Assembly: GCF_037024155.1 (NCBI RefSeq)
Contig: NZ_JAYKTS010000004.1
Span: 62,001-126,000, forward strand
Reading direction: 5' to 3'
Source of the DNA: Bacillus sp. 2205SS5-2
GTDB lineage: Bacteria; Bacillota; Bacilli; Bacillales; Bacillaceae_K
DNA length: 64,000 nt
Below, piece by piece: positions 28,707 through 38,257 of the stretch. Every line of letters begins with the position of its first letter. The first letter of the stretch is position 1. The position numbers were made by a program, and so were the translations under genes. The notes under the pieces are model-generated. The model ran no database searches and had not been told where the DNA came from. It was given only the letters and a program-made list of their open reading frames with translations.

Positions 28707-29078
28707 CTAAGAGTTGGATTGATTTAAATCCGGTCGAAGTTCCACTGCCCTTTTCAGATATATATGAACGATGTCTGCTTGGTTAGATAACGAATTGACA
28801 TGAATCATCACGCGAATACATTTCTCAATGCTTCCTAGGACTGGAACTTCCTGCATACACATTACAGGTACAAAACTCCATCCTGGTAATGTTCGTAACG
28901 CCTTTGCCGGAAAAGTGGAATTAAGGTCCTTCGTAACAGAAATAAAGACAGATGCCACGTCATCCGCGAGAAGATTATTAGACTCAATCATCCTTGTTAG
29001 AAGGGCTGAGGTTGCTTCCAAAACGGAGGTTGCTTGATCCTCTTCAACTGTTATCGCACCTCGAATACCTCTAATCAT
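28707..29078 (-). CDS. aroH: Chorismate mutase, AroH class
   Basis: AroH-type trimeric chorismate mutase that turns chorismate into prephenate. The 123 residues begin IRGIRGAITVEED, with active-site Arg7, and include FISVTKDLNSTFPAKA and the C-terminal YLKRAVELRPDL segment with the conserved Arg and Leu. It is 3 bp from aroB, so translation is likely coupled. Confidence 0.97.
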   Translation of the reverse strand: MIRGIRGAITVEEDQATSVLEATSALLTRMIESNNLLADDVASVFISVTKDLNSTFPAKALRTLPGWSFVPVMCMQEVPVLGSIEKCIRVMIHVNSLSNQADIVHIYLKRAVELRPDLNQSNS

Positions 29079-29081
29079 CCT

Positions 29082-30164
29082 TCACTCTCCTTTGATGCTT
29101 GATTTTATATTTTCAAATGTTTCCTCTAATTGATTCTTATGAATATTATAGACACTCGGAGAACCTATTTCTTTCAACAGGACAAATCTTGGATGTCCTT
29201 TTTCTGCTTTCTTATCTAGCTTCATGGTAGAAAATAACGAGTCAAATGGATAATTTGGAATCTTCAAGCTATACCCTAGTTTCTCAATCCACTGGTGAAA
29301 TTCTTGCAGATCAATAGATAAATCCAGTTTTGACTTGCTTAAATGAAGAGCAAACATCATGCCAAACATCACTGCTTCCCCGTGATTGATGGACGAATAA
29401 TTCCCTTGTTTTTCGATTGCATGACCAAATGTATGACCAAAATTCAAATAGGCACGAATGCCTTGTTCTCGTTCATCTTGGGAAACAATGTGATTTTTAA
29501 TTTCTATCCCTTTCAGCAAAACTTCTTCCAGAAAGTCTCCCTTGAATTCCTGTAAACTCTTTTTACTTAGCAATTGTCGATAGAAAAACGGATCGGCAAT
29601 CAAACTGTGCTTGATCACTTCTGCCAATCCAGAACGAACCTCTCTTTCAGATAGAGTTACCAAGAAGGACAAATCATAAATGACTGCCGATGGCTGATAA
29701 AAGTGACCAACCATATTTTTACCGAGTTCATGATTGATTGCGACTTTACCACCAACCGCACTATCATGAGCTAAAATCGTAGTTGGTATGCCGATAAACG
29801 CTATTCCACGCATATACGTCGAAGCCACAAAACCAGCAAGATCACCAATCGCGCCTCCACCAAATGCCAGAATAACCGCTTGACGATCTAATTTAGCAGT
29901 AAGAGCGGCCGATATCGTTTCCTCATAGACTGCAAATGATTTAGCTTGTTCTCCTTGAGGAACTTTACAAATATGAAAAGGGATGTTAGCCGGGATTTCT
30001 CGAACTAGTTTTTGACCGTGAAGTTCAAAAACAAATTCATCCGCAATAATAAAGACTGACGAATAATTCTGATCTTTTAGCACGCATGATATTTTCGATC
30101 GAACTCCCTCGCCAATATAAACATCATATTGCTTTGAATCGGTTTGAATAGTCAGTTGAGTCAC
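29082..30164 (-). CDS. aroB: 3-dehydroquinate synthase
   Basis: AroB cyclises DAHP to 3-dehydroquinate in the shikimate pathway, using NAD and a divalent metal. The 360 residues show the NAD-binding GGGAIGDLAGFVASTYMRG (near residue 100) and the metal-ligand segments GHTFGHAIE and NHGEAV. It is 3 bp after aroC. Confidence 0.97.
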   Translation of the reverse strand: MTQLTIQTDSKQYDVYIGEGVRSKISCVLKDQNYSSVFIIADEFVFELHGQKLVREIPANIPFHICKVPQGEQAKSFAVYEETISAALTAKLDRQAVILAFGGGAIGDLAGFVASTYMRGIAFIGIPTTILAHDSAVGGKVAINHELGKNMVGHFYQPSAVIYDLSFLVTLSEREVRSGLAEVIKHSLIADPFFYRQLLSKKSLQEFKGDFLEEVLLKGIEIKNHIVSQDEREQGIRAYLNFGHTFGHAIEKQGNYSSINHGEAVMFGMMFALHLSKSKLDLSIDLQEFHQWIEKLGYSLKIPNYPFDSLFSTMKLDKKAEKGHPRFVLLKEIGSPSVYNIHKNQLEETFENIKSSIKGE

Positions 30165-30167
30165 AGT

Positions 30168-31331
30168 TTAAAACTCCTTTGCCGATTGTCTATAGTCTTC
30201 AATAGACTTTTTTAATACCTGGAATTGATCAGAATTGAATTGACTCAGCAATTCTTTCGCTAATTCAATTGCCACGACACTTTCAGCGACGACACACGCG
30301 GCAGGAACTGCACAACTATCACTTCGCTCGATACTGGCTGTAAATTCTTCTTTCGTTTCTATATCAACACTCTTTAATGGTTTGTATAGAGTCGGAATCG
30401 GTTTCATCACTCCACGCACGACAATCGGCATCCCTGTTGTCATTCCTCCTTCGAATCCACCTAATCGATTACTTTTTCGAACATACCCCTCTTCTTTACT
30501 CCATTCTATTTCATCGTGAACTTCACTCCCAGGTCTTTTCGCCACTTCGAACCCTATTCCAAACTCGACTCCCTTAAACGCATTAATACTCATAATAGCT
30601 GAAGCAATCTTTGCATCTAGTTTTCGATCATAATGTACATAACTACCAACGCCAGGAGGCATGCCCTTTACAAGGACCTCTACAACCCCACCAATGGAGT
30701 CACCTGCGTTTTTAGCCTCATCTATAGCCATCATCATTTCTTTTTCTGCTTGTGGGTCTAAACAACGCACAGGAGAGGCTTCTGATCTTTGTTGAATTTC
30801 TTCTAATGAATCAGTTCGAATATTTCCAGCCTGAACGCCACCAATTTCCGTTACATGTCCAGCTATCTGTATGCCGATCTGAGCTAGTAGAGTCTTGGCT
30901 ACAGCTCCAACCGCTACTCTTACTGTAGTTTCTCTTGCGGACGAACGTTCCAATACATTGCGCATGTCTCGGTGTCCATATTTAATACCTCCGTTTAAAT
31001 CCGCATGACCTGGGCGAGGTCTCGTTACAGTCCGTTTGGTTTCTTCTTGATCTGTCGGTTCGATGCCCATTATTTTTGTCCAGTGAGTCCAGTCTCGATT
31101 CTCGACGACTAAACAAAGTGGCGAACCTAACGTTTTCCCATGACGCACTCCCCCAACAATTTGAACCATATCTTTTTCAATTTGCATTCGTCTTCCTCGG
31201 CCATAGCCTTTTTGGCGACGAGCTAATTCTGCATTAATATCATCAGCAAGCAACGGCATGCCCGCAGGTAAACCTTCAATTATGGTCGTTAATTGGGGAC
31301 CATGTGATTCCCCAGAGGTTAAATATCTCAT
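30168..31331 (-). CDS. aroC: Chorismate synthase
   Basis: AroC (aroF in B. subtilis) makes chorismate from EPSP with reduced FMN. The 387 residues start [14 protein letters not shown] and contain [14 protein letters not shown] and the signature [11 protein letters not shown] 31331 follows AAGGGAG; an in-frame start six codons upstream overlaps that site. It is the first gene of the aroC-aroB-aroH-hisC-tyrA-aroA cluster, with an independent start after the cheR terminator. Confidence 0.97.
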   Translation of the reverse strand: MRYLTSGESHGPQLTTIIEGLPAGMPLLADDINAELARRQKGYGRGRRMQIEKDMVQIVGGVRHGKTLGSPLCLVVENRDWTHWTKIMGIEPTDQEETKRTVTRPRPGHADLNGGIKYGHRDMRNVLERSSARETTVRVAVGAVAKTLLAQIGIQIAGHVTEIGGVQAGNIRTDSLEEIQQRSEASPVRCLDPQAEKEMMMAIDEAKNAGDSIGGVVEVLVKGMPPGVGSYVHYDRKLDAKIASAIMSINAFKGVEFGIGFEVAKRPGSEVHDEIEWSKEEGYVRKSNRLGGFEGGMTTGMPIVVRGVMKPIPTLYKPLKSVDIETKEEFTASIERSDSCAVPAACVVAESVVAIELAKELLSQFNSDQFQVLKKSIEDYRQSAKEF

Positions 31332-31407
31332 TATGCTTTCTCCCTTCAACTCGTTAAAGAATTATGTAACAATATATCATATATTTTATCATCTTACATC
31401 GATTTTC

Positions 31408-31447
31408 TAAAAAAATAAAAAGCTGTGATTTGAATCAGCAGCTTTTT
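31408..31447 (-). terminator. cheR terminator
   Basis: AAAAAGCTG and CAGCTTTTT, with TGATT/AATCA continuing the stem, are followed by a T-rich run on the minus strand 22 bp after the cheR stop. Confidence 0.85.
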
Positions 31448-31468
31448 CGAATAAAATATAAAAATATT

Positions 31469-32281
<813 letters not shown>

Positions 32282-32351
32282 TTAAGTATAGCGAAAAAGC
32301 GATTAAAAGAGGAGAGATATTTTCATCCAGATAATAATAGAAAGCGCATAC

Positions 32352-32380
32352 AAAAAAGGACTCTAAAAAGAGTCCTTTTT
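32352..32380 (-). terminator. ndk terminator
   Basis: AAAAAGGACTC and GAGTCCTTTTT form a stem with a six-base loop; the A and T tracts suit the minus strand, 12 bp after the ndk stop. Confidence 0.85.
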
Positions 32381-32391
32381 GGCTGTCAGGG

Positions 32392-32838
32392 TTAGTATAC
32401 CCACTGATTAATTAGTTTTGTGTATTCTAACGATTCGTTCTCGCCAAAAAATAAACCAAGCTCGCGTTTGGCACTTTCTAAAGAATCAGATCCATGAATA
32501 ATATTTTTCCCTACTGTAATTCCATAATCTCCACGAATTGTTCCTTGCAATGCTTCTGCTGGGTTAGTAGCTCCCATCATTTTTCTAGCCGTAGCAATAA
32601 CATTCTCCCCTTGCCACACCATGGCAAACACAGGTCCAGACGTAATGAACTCAACAAGTTCTCCAAAGAAAGGGCGCTCTTTGTGTTCTCCATAATGCTC
32701 TTCAGCTAACTCTTTTGAAATGTGCATTAATTTTGCACCAGCAAGTTGAAAGCCTTTATCCTCAAAACGAGAAACGATTTCACCTATTAATCCTCTTTGT
32801 ACACCATCAGGTTTGACCATAAGAAACGTTTGTTCCAT
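32392..32838 (-). CDS. ndk: Nucleoside diphosphate kinase
   Basis: Ndk moves the gamma phosphate from ATP to other NDPs through a phosphohistidine. The 148 residues show [11 protein letters not shown] at the start and the active-site His in IIHGSDS near residue 115. ATG 32838 follows GGAGAG; a 21-codon upstream extension of the frame is not part of the protein. Confidence 0.97.
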   Translation of the reverse strand: MEQTFLMVKPDGVQRGLIGEIVSRFEDKGFQLAGAKLMHISKELAEEHYGEHKERPFFGELVEFITSGPVFAMVWQGENVIATARKMMGATNPAEALQGTIRGDYGITVGKNIIHGSDSLESAKRELGLFFGENESLEYTKLINQWVY

Positions 32839-32939
32839 AATAACTCTCCACTCCCTATATGTAAGTAGGCTGCAAGCAACAGCCCACGAAAATAGTAACA
32901 CTGATTAAAGCATTTGGCAACGGTTCCATTTGAAATATT

Positions 32940-33911
32940 CTAATATTTTCGTTTACCTATGAATAAAGCAATATTTCTCAGAGATTTTGTCGCTTTAATA
33001 TTGGGGAGCTGATTCAATTCTTTTAACGCTTTTTGCAAATATTGATTACTTAATTGATAGGATTTTTCAATTGCACTCGAATTCTTAATTGATTGAAGGA
33101 CAAATTCAAATTCTTCTTGACCCATTTGTTCATGTACCACTTCGACTTCCTTACGAATAAAAGGATTCTCCATTGCATAAAGTGAGGGCAAAGTTACATT
33201 CCCTTGAAGCAAGTCACCACCGGCTGGCTTTCCGAGCTCCTTTTCAGTTGAGGTAAAGTCCAATATATCATCTGTTATTTGAAACGCCATTCCCACAAAA
33301 TAGCCAAACCGATACAAATGTCGAGATTGTGTAGTCGATGCACCTGTTGCTATTGCACCTAATTGACAGCTTACAGCAATTAGTAAGGCAGTCTTTCTTT
33401 TAATTCGACGTAAGTAATCTCGTAAATGTTGATCAAAATTATACTTGTCTTTGATTTGAGCAATTTCTCCAATACACACCTCAACTATAGTTTTCGATAG
33501 AATTTGGTGAGCTTCAATTGAAGGAATTCTCGTCATAAACTCAAGAGAACGGGCAAAAATATAATCTCCTGTATACATGGCAACACGATTATCCCACTGG
33601 GCCTTAATAGTCGGACTTCCCCGCCTTAATTCAGCGTCATCGATCACATCATCGTGGACTAGAGAGGCCATATGTATAAGCTCAAGTGCAACCGCCACAT
33701 TCTTCACTTTTTCAATGTCGTAATCCCCGAATTTAGCTCCTAACAACACAAAGACCGGTCGAATTCTTTTTCCACCAGCTTGAAGTAAGTGAAGAGATGC
33801 TTCATTCAATAAAGTGGCCTCTGATTGAATGGCGTTTTCAAGCTCCTTTTCAATTTGTTCTATATCCGTTTTAAAAAACGAATACATCTTTGCTAATTTC
33901 ATCACATTCAC
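32940..33911 (-). CDS. hepT: Heptaprenyl diphosphate synthase component II
   Basis: Catalytic subunit of the two-part heptaprenyl diphosphate synthase for the menaquinone-7 side chain. The 323 residues have both aspartate-rich motifs: DDVIDD near residue 85 and DDILD near residue 213, plus GGKRIRP. It follows menG and hepS in one operon, so side-chain synthesis and the last menaquinone methylation are made together. Confidence 0.97.
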   Translation of the reverse strand: MNVMKLAKMYSFFKTDIEQIEKELENAIQSEATLLNEASLHLLQAGGKRIRPVFVLLGAKFGDYDIEKVKNVAVALELIHMASLVHDDVIDDAELRRGSPTIKAQWDNRVAMYTGDYIFARSLEFMTRIPSIEAHQILSKTIVEVCIGEIAQIKDKYNFDQHLRDYLRRIKRKTALLIAVSCQLGAIATGASTTQSRHLYRFGYFVGMAFQITDDILDFTSTEKELGKPAGGDLLQGNVTLPSLYAMENPFIRKEVEVVHEQMGQEEFEFVLQSIKNSSAIEKSYQLSNQYLQKALKELNQLPNIKATKSLRNIALFIGKRKY

Positions 33912-33916
33912 CTAGC

Positions 33917-34627
33917 TTAGTCGTTTTTCTTCCTTCCGATATGCATCGCCGCCACTCCACCTGTAAAGGGTTTAAAGTAAACATCTTGAAACCCAGCCTG
34001 TTCAAATAGAGAAGCTAACTCTTTCATACCTGGAAAATCCCTTGCCGATTCTTGTAACCATGAATACTCTTGATAGCTTTTCGCAAATAGCTTCCCAAAT
34101 AAGGGCATAACAAAACGGAAATACAAATAATACGTTTGCTTAAATCCCAACATGGTAGGCTGAGATGTCTCCAAGCAGACCGCTATTCCCCCAGGTTTTA
34201 GTACACGGTTCATTTCTTTTAACACCTGTAAATAATCTGGGACATTCCGAAGGCCAAACCCAATTGTAACGTAGTCAAAAGCATTATCTTCAAAGGGAAG
34301 CTCCATAGCATTGCCGTGAATCAGAGAAACCTGATCCATAGATAGTGCCTCTACCTTTTCTTGTCCTATACTTAACATGTTTTGACTAAAATCTAATCCA
34401 ACCACATTCCCGCCTTTCCCAACGACTTCACCAAGGGCAAGCGTCCAGTCGGCTGTTCCACAACAAACATCAAGGGCAGAGCTACCTGGTTTCACATTCA
34501 TCTTTTTCATTGTTTCTTTCCGCCATCGTTTGTGTTGTTGAAAACTTATTAAGCTGTTCATCTTATCATAATTTCCAGAAATTTTTTCAAATACATTATG
34601 AACCTTTTGTTCTTTTGAGTGCGTCAT
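33917..34627 (-). CDS. menG: Demethylmenaquinone methyltransferase
   Basis: The SAM-dependent enzyme that completes menaquinone (also named ubiE or menH). The 236 residues carry the class I methyltransferase motif [13 protein letters not shown] near residue 50 and [25 protein letters not shown] near residue 128. One base separates it from hepS and five from hepT. Confidence 0.97.
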   Translation of the reverse strand: MTHSKEQKVHNVFEKISGNYDKMNSLISFQQHKRWRKETMKKMNVKPGSSALDVCCGTADWTLALGEVVGKGGNVVGLDFSQNMLSIGQEKVEALSMDQVSLIHGNAMELPFEDNAFDYVTIGFGLRNVPDYLQVLKEMNRVLKPGGIAVCLETSQPTMLGFKQTYYLYFRFVMPLFGKLFAKSYQEYSWLQESARDFPGMKELASLFEQAGFQDVYFKPFTGGVAAMHIGRKKND

Positions 34628-34628
34628 A

Positions 34629-35432
34629 TCAACCTTCCTCTACATACAAATTCGTTACGATTTTAGGTTGTTTCGTACGGGAGAACAACTCTTTCACGAA
34701 CGGGTTTTGCACAGTATGATTTCTCCACTGAGAATAAGTGGTTTCTTCAATCAAATCTATTTTTTGATTTATTTCCTTAATTAAATCCTCTTTATCCGCT
34801 TGTGTCAATTGAGCTAAATTCGCCACTTTATCAGGATGTAAGTTTCCTTTTACATGATAAAATAAAGCTGAGTGCTGATTTTGCATAAATAGTTTTTTTT
34901 CCTTCTCTAACCTCTTTCCTAACAGGTAGTCACTTACATTACCGATAAGGTCATCTGCTTTGAAAAATGAATAAAACGATTGAATTAACCCAGCTTCTAC
35001 TAGTTTTAAACTATTATACGTGTCTTCTATGCTCAAAAGCTCGCTTTGATAAAGCAGAATTTTATTTTCATTTACGATTTTTATTCCCGAAGCAAGCGCT
35101 TTTATTAATTCGATATTATTCATATTGGCTAAAATTTGATAGTACAATCCACTAAAATAGTCTCCCGCTAACACCGTTAGTTGACGGTTAATCTGGGTTT
35201 TTTCTTCCTCTACCGAAACACTATCATGGGTAGTCAAAGCAATTTCAACCAACATTGTGGTCGAAATAAATTTCATCTCTTCCTCTCCAATTTCCCCCTC
35301 AAAGGGCACCATTAAAAGTTTAAGCTTTTCTTCATCTATTGTATAAGTTCCTAAATACTTTTTAAGGAATGGATGAATGAGCTGTTTTCCAATATAGTCT
35401 TTAATGGTCTGCATATTTGTAGAAAGCGACAT
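34629..35432 (-). CDS. hepS: Heptaprenyl diphosphate synthase component I
   Basis: The non-catalytic helical partner of HepT, about 267 residues, without aspartate-rich motifs. The family segment [15 protein letters not shown] is seen near residue 65. The start is uncertain: ATG 35432 has GGGGAT eight bases upstream, and ATGs at 35456 and 35414 also exist. It is the first gene of hepS-menG-hepT. Confidence 0.9.
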   Translation of the reverse strand: MSLSTNMQTIKDYIGKQLIHPFLKKYLGTYTIDEEKLKLLMVPFEGEIGEEEMKFISTTMLVEIALTTHDSVSVEEEKTQINRQLTVLAGDYFSGLYYQILANMNNIELIKALASGIKIVNENKILLYQSELLSIEDTYNSLKLVEAGLIQSFYSFFKADDLIGNVSDYLLGKRLEKEKKLFMQNQHSALFYHVKGNLHPDKVANLAQLTQADKEDLIKEINQKIDLIEETTYSQWRNHTVQNPFVKELFSRTKQPKIVTNLYVEEG

Positions 35433-35510
35433 AACCTTGAATCCCCATTTCTTCACTTATGTATCTTTGTTATTAAAATCTACCTGAAATAAAAGTATTT
35501 TTTTAGTGCG

Positions 35511-35533
35511 ATTAACTAAATCTTTTAGTTAAT
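35511..35533. repeat. AT-rich palindrome upstream of hepS
   Basis: ATTAACTAAA and TTTAGTTAAT form a 10-bp inverted repeat with a 3-base centre, about 80 bp before the hepS start. It could be an operator for an unidentified regulator. Confidence 0.35.
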
Positions 35534-35679
35534 TGCTGCTTAATTCATCCATTAATAAAACTAATCGAAACGCTCCACCTTTCAAATAGGTGTAAAAAGG
35601 TATGTATCATTTTTTTGAAATGAATGCCTTGACCATTATAACATAGTTTAGAGTAGTACTGCGAATTGTAAAAAGATGT

Positions 35680-35714
35680 AAAAAGCTGCCTTTCAAATTG
35701 AAAAGCAGCTTTTT
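35680..35714 (-). terminator. mtrB terminator
   Basis: AAAAAGCTGC and GCAGCTTTTT, with TTTC/GAAA continuing inside, lie 4 bp after the mtrB stop and are followed by T-rich sequence on the minus strand. Confidence 0.85.
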
Positions 35715-35717
35715 GTC

Positions 35718-35945
35718 CTATTTTTTTGCTTCACTTTTGATATCACCAAAAGAAGTCATGATCGTTGATTTTCCTCTCACCTTAACCGCGGATGTATGAT
35801 CCGTAAATTGAGCAATCATGACTTCCCCTTCATCCAGTTTTTCAGAATGATGAAACCGGGTATCAGTCCCTCTAGTTAACCCGATCACATTTACCCCATC
35901 TTCTTCTGCTTTAATTACTATATAATCACCAGTCTGGTTTTTCAT
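35718..35945 (-). CDS. mtrB: trp RNA-binding attenuation protein TRAP
   Basis: TRAP is an 11-subunit ring that, when loaded with tryptophan, binds GAG/UAG repeats in trp mRNAs. The 75-residue protein keeps the RNA-contact residues: Lys36 in SEKLD, and Lys55 and Arg57 in VKVRG (one less than B. subtilis numbering). ATG 35945 follows GAGGTGG. It follows folE, as in B. subtilis. The usual local target, the trp operon, is not in this window. Confidence 0.96.
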   Translation of the reverse strand: MKNQTGDYIVIKAEEDGVNVIGLTRGTDTRFHHSEKLDEGEVMIAQFTDHTSAVKVRGKSTIMTSFGDIKSEAKK

Positions 35946-35965
35946 GAAAACCACCTCATCATTCT

Positions 35966-36532
35966 TTAATTCTTAATAAAAGAGAGGATTTCAGAGCGTG
36001 CATGTGCATCTTCTTTGAAGCTACCTCTTACAGCCGTTGTAACGGTTTTAGCACCAGGTTTATTAACCCCACGCATTGTCATGCACATATGCTCAGCTTC
36101 TACGACTACCATCACACCATGTGGATCTAATTTTTCCATGATTGAATCTGCAACTGTAGACGTAATGCGTTCCTGTAGTTGTGGTCGTTTCGCAACTGCC
36201 TCCACTGCTCTTGCAAGCTTGCTCAGTCCTGTAACCTTACCATTTCGTGGAATATAAGCGACGTGGGCATGCCCATGGAATGGCACCAAATGATGCTCGC
36301 ACATTGAATAAAACGGAATATCTTTGACTAATACAACTTCTTCATGATTTTCTGTAAAAATTGTGTCAAAGTATTCACGCGGATCAATTCTTAAGCCTTG
36401 GAATACTTCCTCATACATTTTCGCCACTCGTTTGGGTGTATCAAGTAACCCTTCTCGGTTAGGATCTTCACCCACTGCTTCTAAAATTAAGCGCACCGCT
36501 TCTTCTATCTGTGTACGATTCACTTCCGCCAT
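35966..36532 (-). CDS. folE: GTP cyclohydrolase I
   Basis: FolE (mtrA) starts folate synthesis by converting GTP to dihydroneopterin triphosphate. The 188 residues include the zinc ligands in [12 protein letters not shown] and in HMCMTMRGV. It lies 11 bp before mtrB and shares its promoter. GGAGGACAAAAG precedes the start. Confidence 0.97.
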   Translation of the reverse strand: MAEVNRTQIEEAVRLILEAVGEDPNREGLLDTPKRVAKMYEEVFQGLRIDPREYFDTIFTENHEEVVLVKDIPFYSMCEHHLVPFHGHAHVAYIPRNGKVTGLSKLARAVEAVAKRPQLQERITSTVADSIMEKLDPHGVMVVVEAEHMCMTMRGVNKPGAKTVTTAVRGSFKEDAHARSEILSFIKN

Positions 36533-36719
36533 CTTTTGTCCTCCTGTGTCTCTATCTAGTTGACCTAGTTTTCTTGTTTGGGATCAGATCATTCTTCCGG
36601 CAATCTTTGTTTAATTAATGGTTTTGTTCTTTAACCAAATTCCTATTGACGATCCACTCCCGACAAGCCCAAATATTTATAGTTTTTATGTAAATTCAGC
36701 TTGAACGGGATTAAAGATT

Positions 36720-36748
36720 ATCTTAGCATAACCCCAAAAACATAGCAA
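36720..36748 (-). promoter_or_regulatory. folE-mtrB promoter
   Basis: TTGCTA, a 17-bp spacer and TAAGAT on the minus strand. This implies a leader of about 180 nt before folE, in which I recognise no known riboswitch. Confidence 0.6.
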
Positions 36749-37024
36749 AAGAATAGGCCACCCATTCCCATTTGATCTCCATAAGAAAAGTAAATTTATC
36801 GTACAGAATAATTGAATGACATATTATTCAATGGGGGAAAGTTAGTAAAGAATCTTCATATGAGAAATCATAGATTGCAAAGGACACTATTTCAGTTTCA
36901 GCTTCTTCCGTTTTGAAGCATATAAGCCACAAAGATTTTATATCTTCTTACTAGCTCAAACATTATTCATTACTATTTGCCTATCCAAATTTTCATTTAA
37001 AATGAAAAAAGCATTTCTCTTTCA
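36749..37024. other. AT-rich spacer downstream of hbs
   Basis: No coding frame of conserved appearance is present. A short perfect palindrome TTTTCATTT/AAATGAAAA lies near 36991-37008. The rest of the 719-bp folE-hbs gap is taken by a repeat copy and the hbs terminator. Confidence 0.5.
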
Positions 37025-37189
37025 AAGGCTGTTTTCGTCAGGAATATTGCTTTTCACATTAGTCTGTTAATCACATTATAGACAGGTTTCTGGATTTTTT
37101 TCGTATCATTTGAGAAATAGTCACTGCTTGAATAGATAGAGCAATCAAAGTTTTGGTTCATTTACTACAAACCATACGAAAAGATCCTG
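37025..37189 (+). repeat. Interspersed terminal-inverted-repeat element, copy 5 (diverged)
   Basis: Starts AAGGCTGTTTTCGTCAGGAA and ends CATACGAAAAGATCCT, 165 bp. The left 40 bp match other copies (TATTGCTTTTCACATTAGTC), while the centre is strongly diverged. The hbs terminator begins 12 bp beyond it. Confidence 0.7.
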
Positions 37190-37201
37190 TTCAAAGCACG
37201 T

Positions 37202-37230
37202 AAAAAAGGCCACAAAATGTGGCCTTTTTT
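37202..37230 (-). terminator. hbs terminator
   Basis: AAAAAAGGCCACA and TGTGGCCTTTTTT pair perfectly around three bases, about 20 bp after the hbs stop. The A and T tracts make it symmetrical. Confidence 0.9.
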
Positions 37231-37251
37231 CCTAAAAGGATATGTAAAAAT

Positions 37252-37524
37252 TTATTTTACAGCATCTTTAAGGGCTTTACCTGGTTTGAAAGCAGGTACT
37301 TTGCTAGCTGCGATTTCAATTTCATCACCAGTTTGTGGATTACGACCTTTACGTGCTGCACGCTCACGTACTTCAAAATTACCAAAACCGATAAGTTGAA
37401 CTTTATCACCGTTTGCTAGTGCGCCTTGAATTGATTCAAACACGGCATCAACTGCTTTAGTTGCATCTTTCTTAGAAAGTTCACTTGCTTCAGCTACTGC
37501 ATTAATTAAATCTGTCTTGTTCAT
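37252..37524 (-). CDS. hbs: Histone-like DNA-binding protein HBsu
   Basis: HU-family dimer that bends and compacts DNA. The 90 residues show [12 protein letters not shown], the [21 protein letters not shown] arm that enters the minor groove, and the C-terminal [15 protein letters not shown] 37524 follows GGAGGTGAATGGC; a GTG three codons earlier overlaps the ribosome binding site. It is a single-gene unit with its own promoter and terminator. Confidence 0.97.
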   Translation of the reverse strand: MNKTDLINAVAEASELSKKDATKAVDAVFESIQGALANGDKVQLIGFGNFEVRERAARKGRNPQTGDEIEIAASKVPAFKPGKALKDAVK

Positions 37525-37602
37525 GCCATTCACCTCCTCCCAAATAATAAGAGTCGTATAGAAATCTTTTATTTGTTACATTAGTGAACAAATTGAGCGA
37601 AT

Positions 37603-37626
37603 ATTATACATACAAATGTAGAAATA
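37603..37626 (-). promoter_or_regulatory. hbs promoter (-10 clear)
   Basis: TATAAT on the minus strand about 75 bp before the hbs start; the -35 at 17 bp (CGTGAT) is weak. Confidence 0.5.
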
Positions 37627-38052
37627 TCACGCCAGAACTTTGTCGAATGGTTATTCAACAACAATTCTGTTAAAAGATTATCACATTAAAATAGCTATAG
37701 CAAGAATAATCCCTGATTTTTTGGGAATCTTTACTTATAAATCCGTCTTTTTTCGACTATTTTTGATATTCACATACATATTTGATATTTTTTCACTCCC
37801 CCTGACCAATATAGAAGAACAACTTCAGCTGTTCTTCTATATTGGTTTAGGCAATAAATATTCTGACGTAACCGTTCGTCGGTTATTTTCTCCCTATGTT
37901 ATTCGACCCTAACCTTAAGAGAAACAACCACCCTCATCCCCTTCATGGTGAATTTTTTCATACACCATGAACTCCTGTCTATCGACTTATGACCTTGAGA
38001 ATTGAAGTCTGGAGCCGACACTTATCTTACTCCACTAAATTCATCAAATCAA
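37627..38052. other. Hairpin-containing spacer between hbs and spoIVA
   Basis: Two inverted repeats occur. One has exact 17-bp arms (37805-37821 and 37830-37846, 8-base loop); the other has 9-bp arms TTCATGGTG/CACCATGAA (37942-37971). No T-tract follows either. Short minus-strand frames (15-17 codons) with an AGGAG nearby exist but cannot be supported as genes. Confidence 0.5.
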
Positions 38053-38215
38053 AAGGCTGTTTTCGCAAAGTTTGTTGCTTTCCTATCAGATTATCATTTT
38101 TAATATAGCTTTGTTTCGAGCATCATTTCGTTTATTATTGATGAAAATCAACGGTGAAATGCAGGATGTAGTCAAAAATCAGGTGAAATAGCCACAATTT
38201 ATACGAAAAGAGCCT
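38053..38215 (+). repeat. Interspersed terminal-inverted-repeat element, copy 6 (near consensus)
   Basis: 163 bp, from AAGGCTGTTTTCGCAAAG to TATACGAAAAGAGCCT. The ends form an imperfect inverted repeat of about 30 bp. The centre carries GAGCATCATTTCG and TTGATGAAAATCAACGGTG. The spoIVA terminator begins 10 bp beyond its right end. Confidence 0.85.
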
Positions 38216-38225
38216 ATCAAAAAGA

Positions 38226-38256
38226 CCATTAAGAGAAATTCTCTTAATGGCCCTTT
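38226..38256 (-). terminator. spoIVA terminator
   Basis: CCATTAAGAGA and TCTCTTAATGG form a stem with a three-base loop; the minus strand continues TCTTTTTG. It starts 8 bp after the spoIVA stop. Confidence 0.88.
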
Positions 38257-38257
38257 T

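Noticed and set aside
36533-36748. Riboswitch in the folE leader.
   Set aside because: The leader is long, but I could not find paired conserved elements or a terminator/antiterminator pair.
37640-37912. Plus-strand 90-codon frame upstream of hbs.
   Set aside because: It has no ribosome binding site, a low-complexity hydrophobic composition from AT-rich DNA, and includes both arms of the 17-bp inverted repeat.
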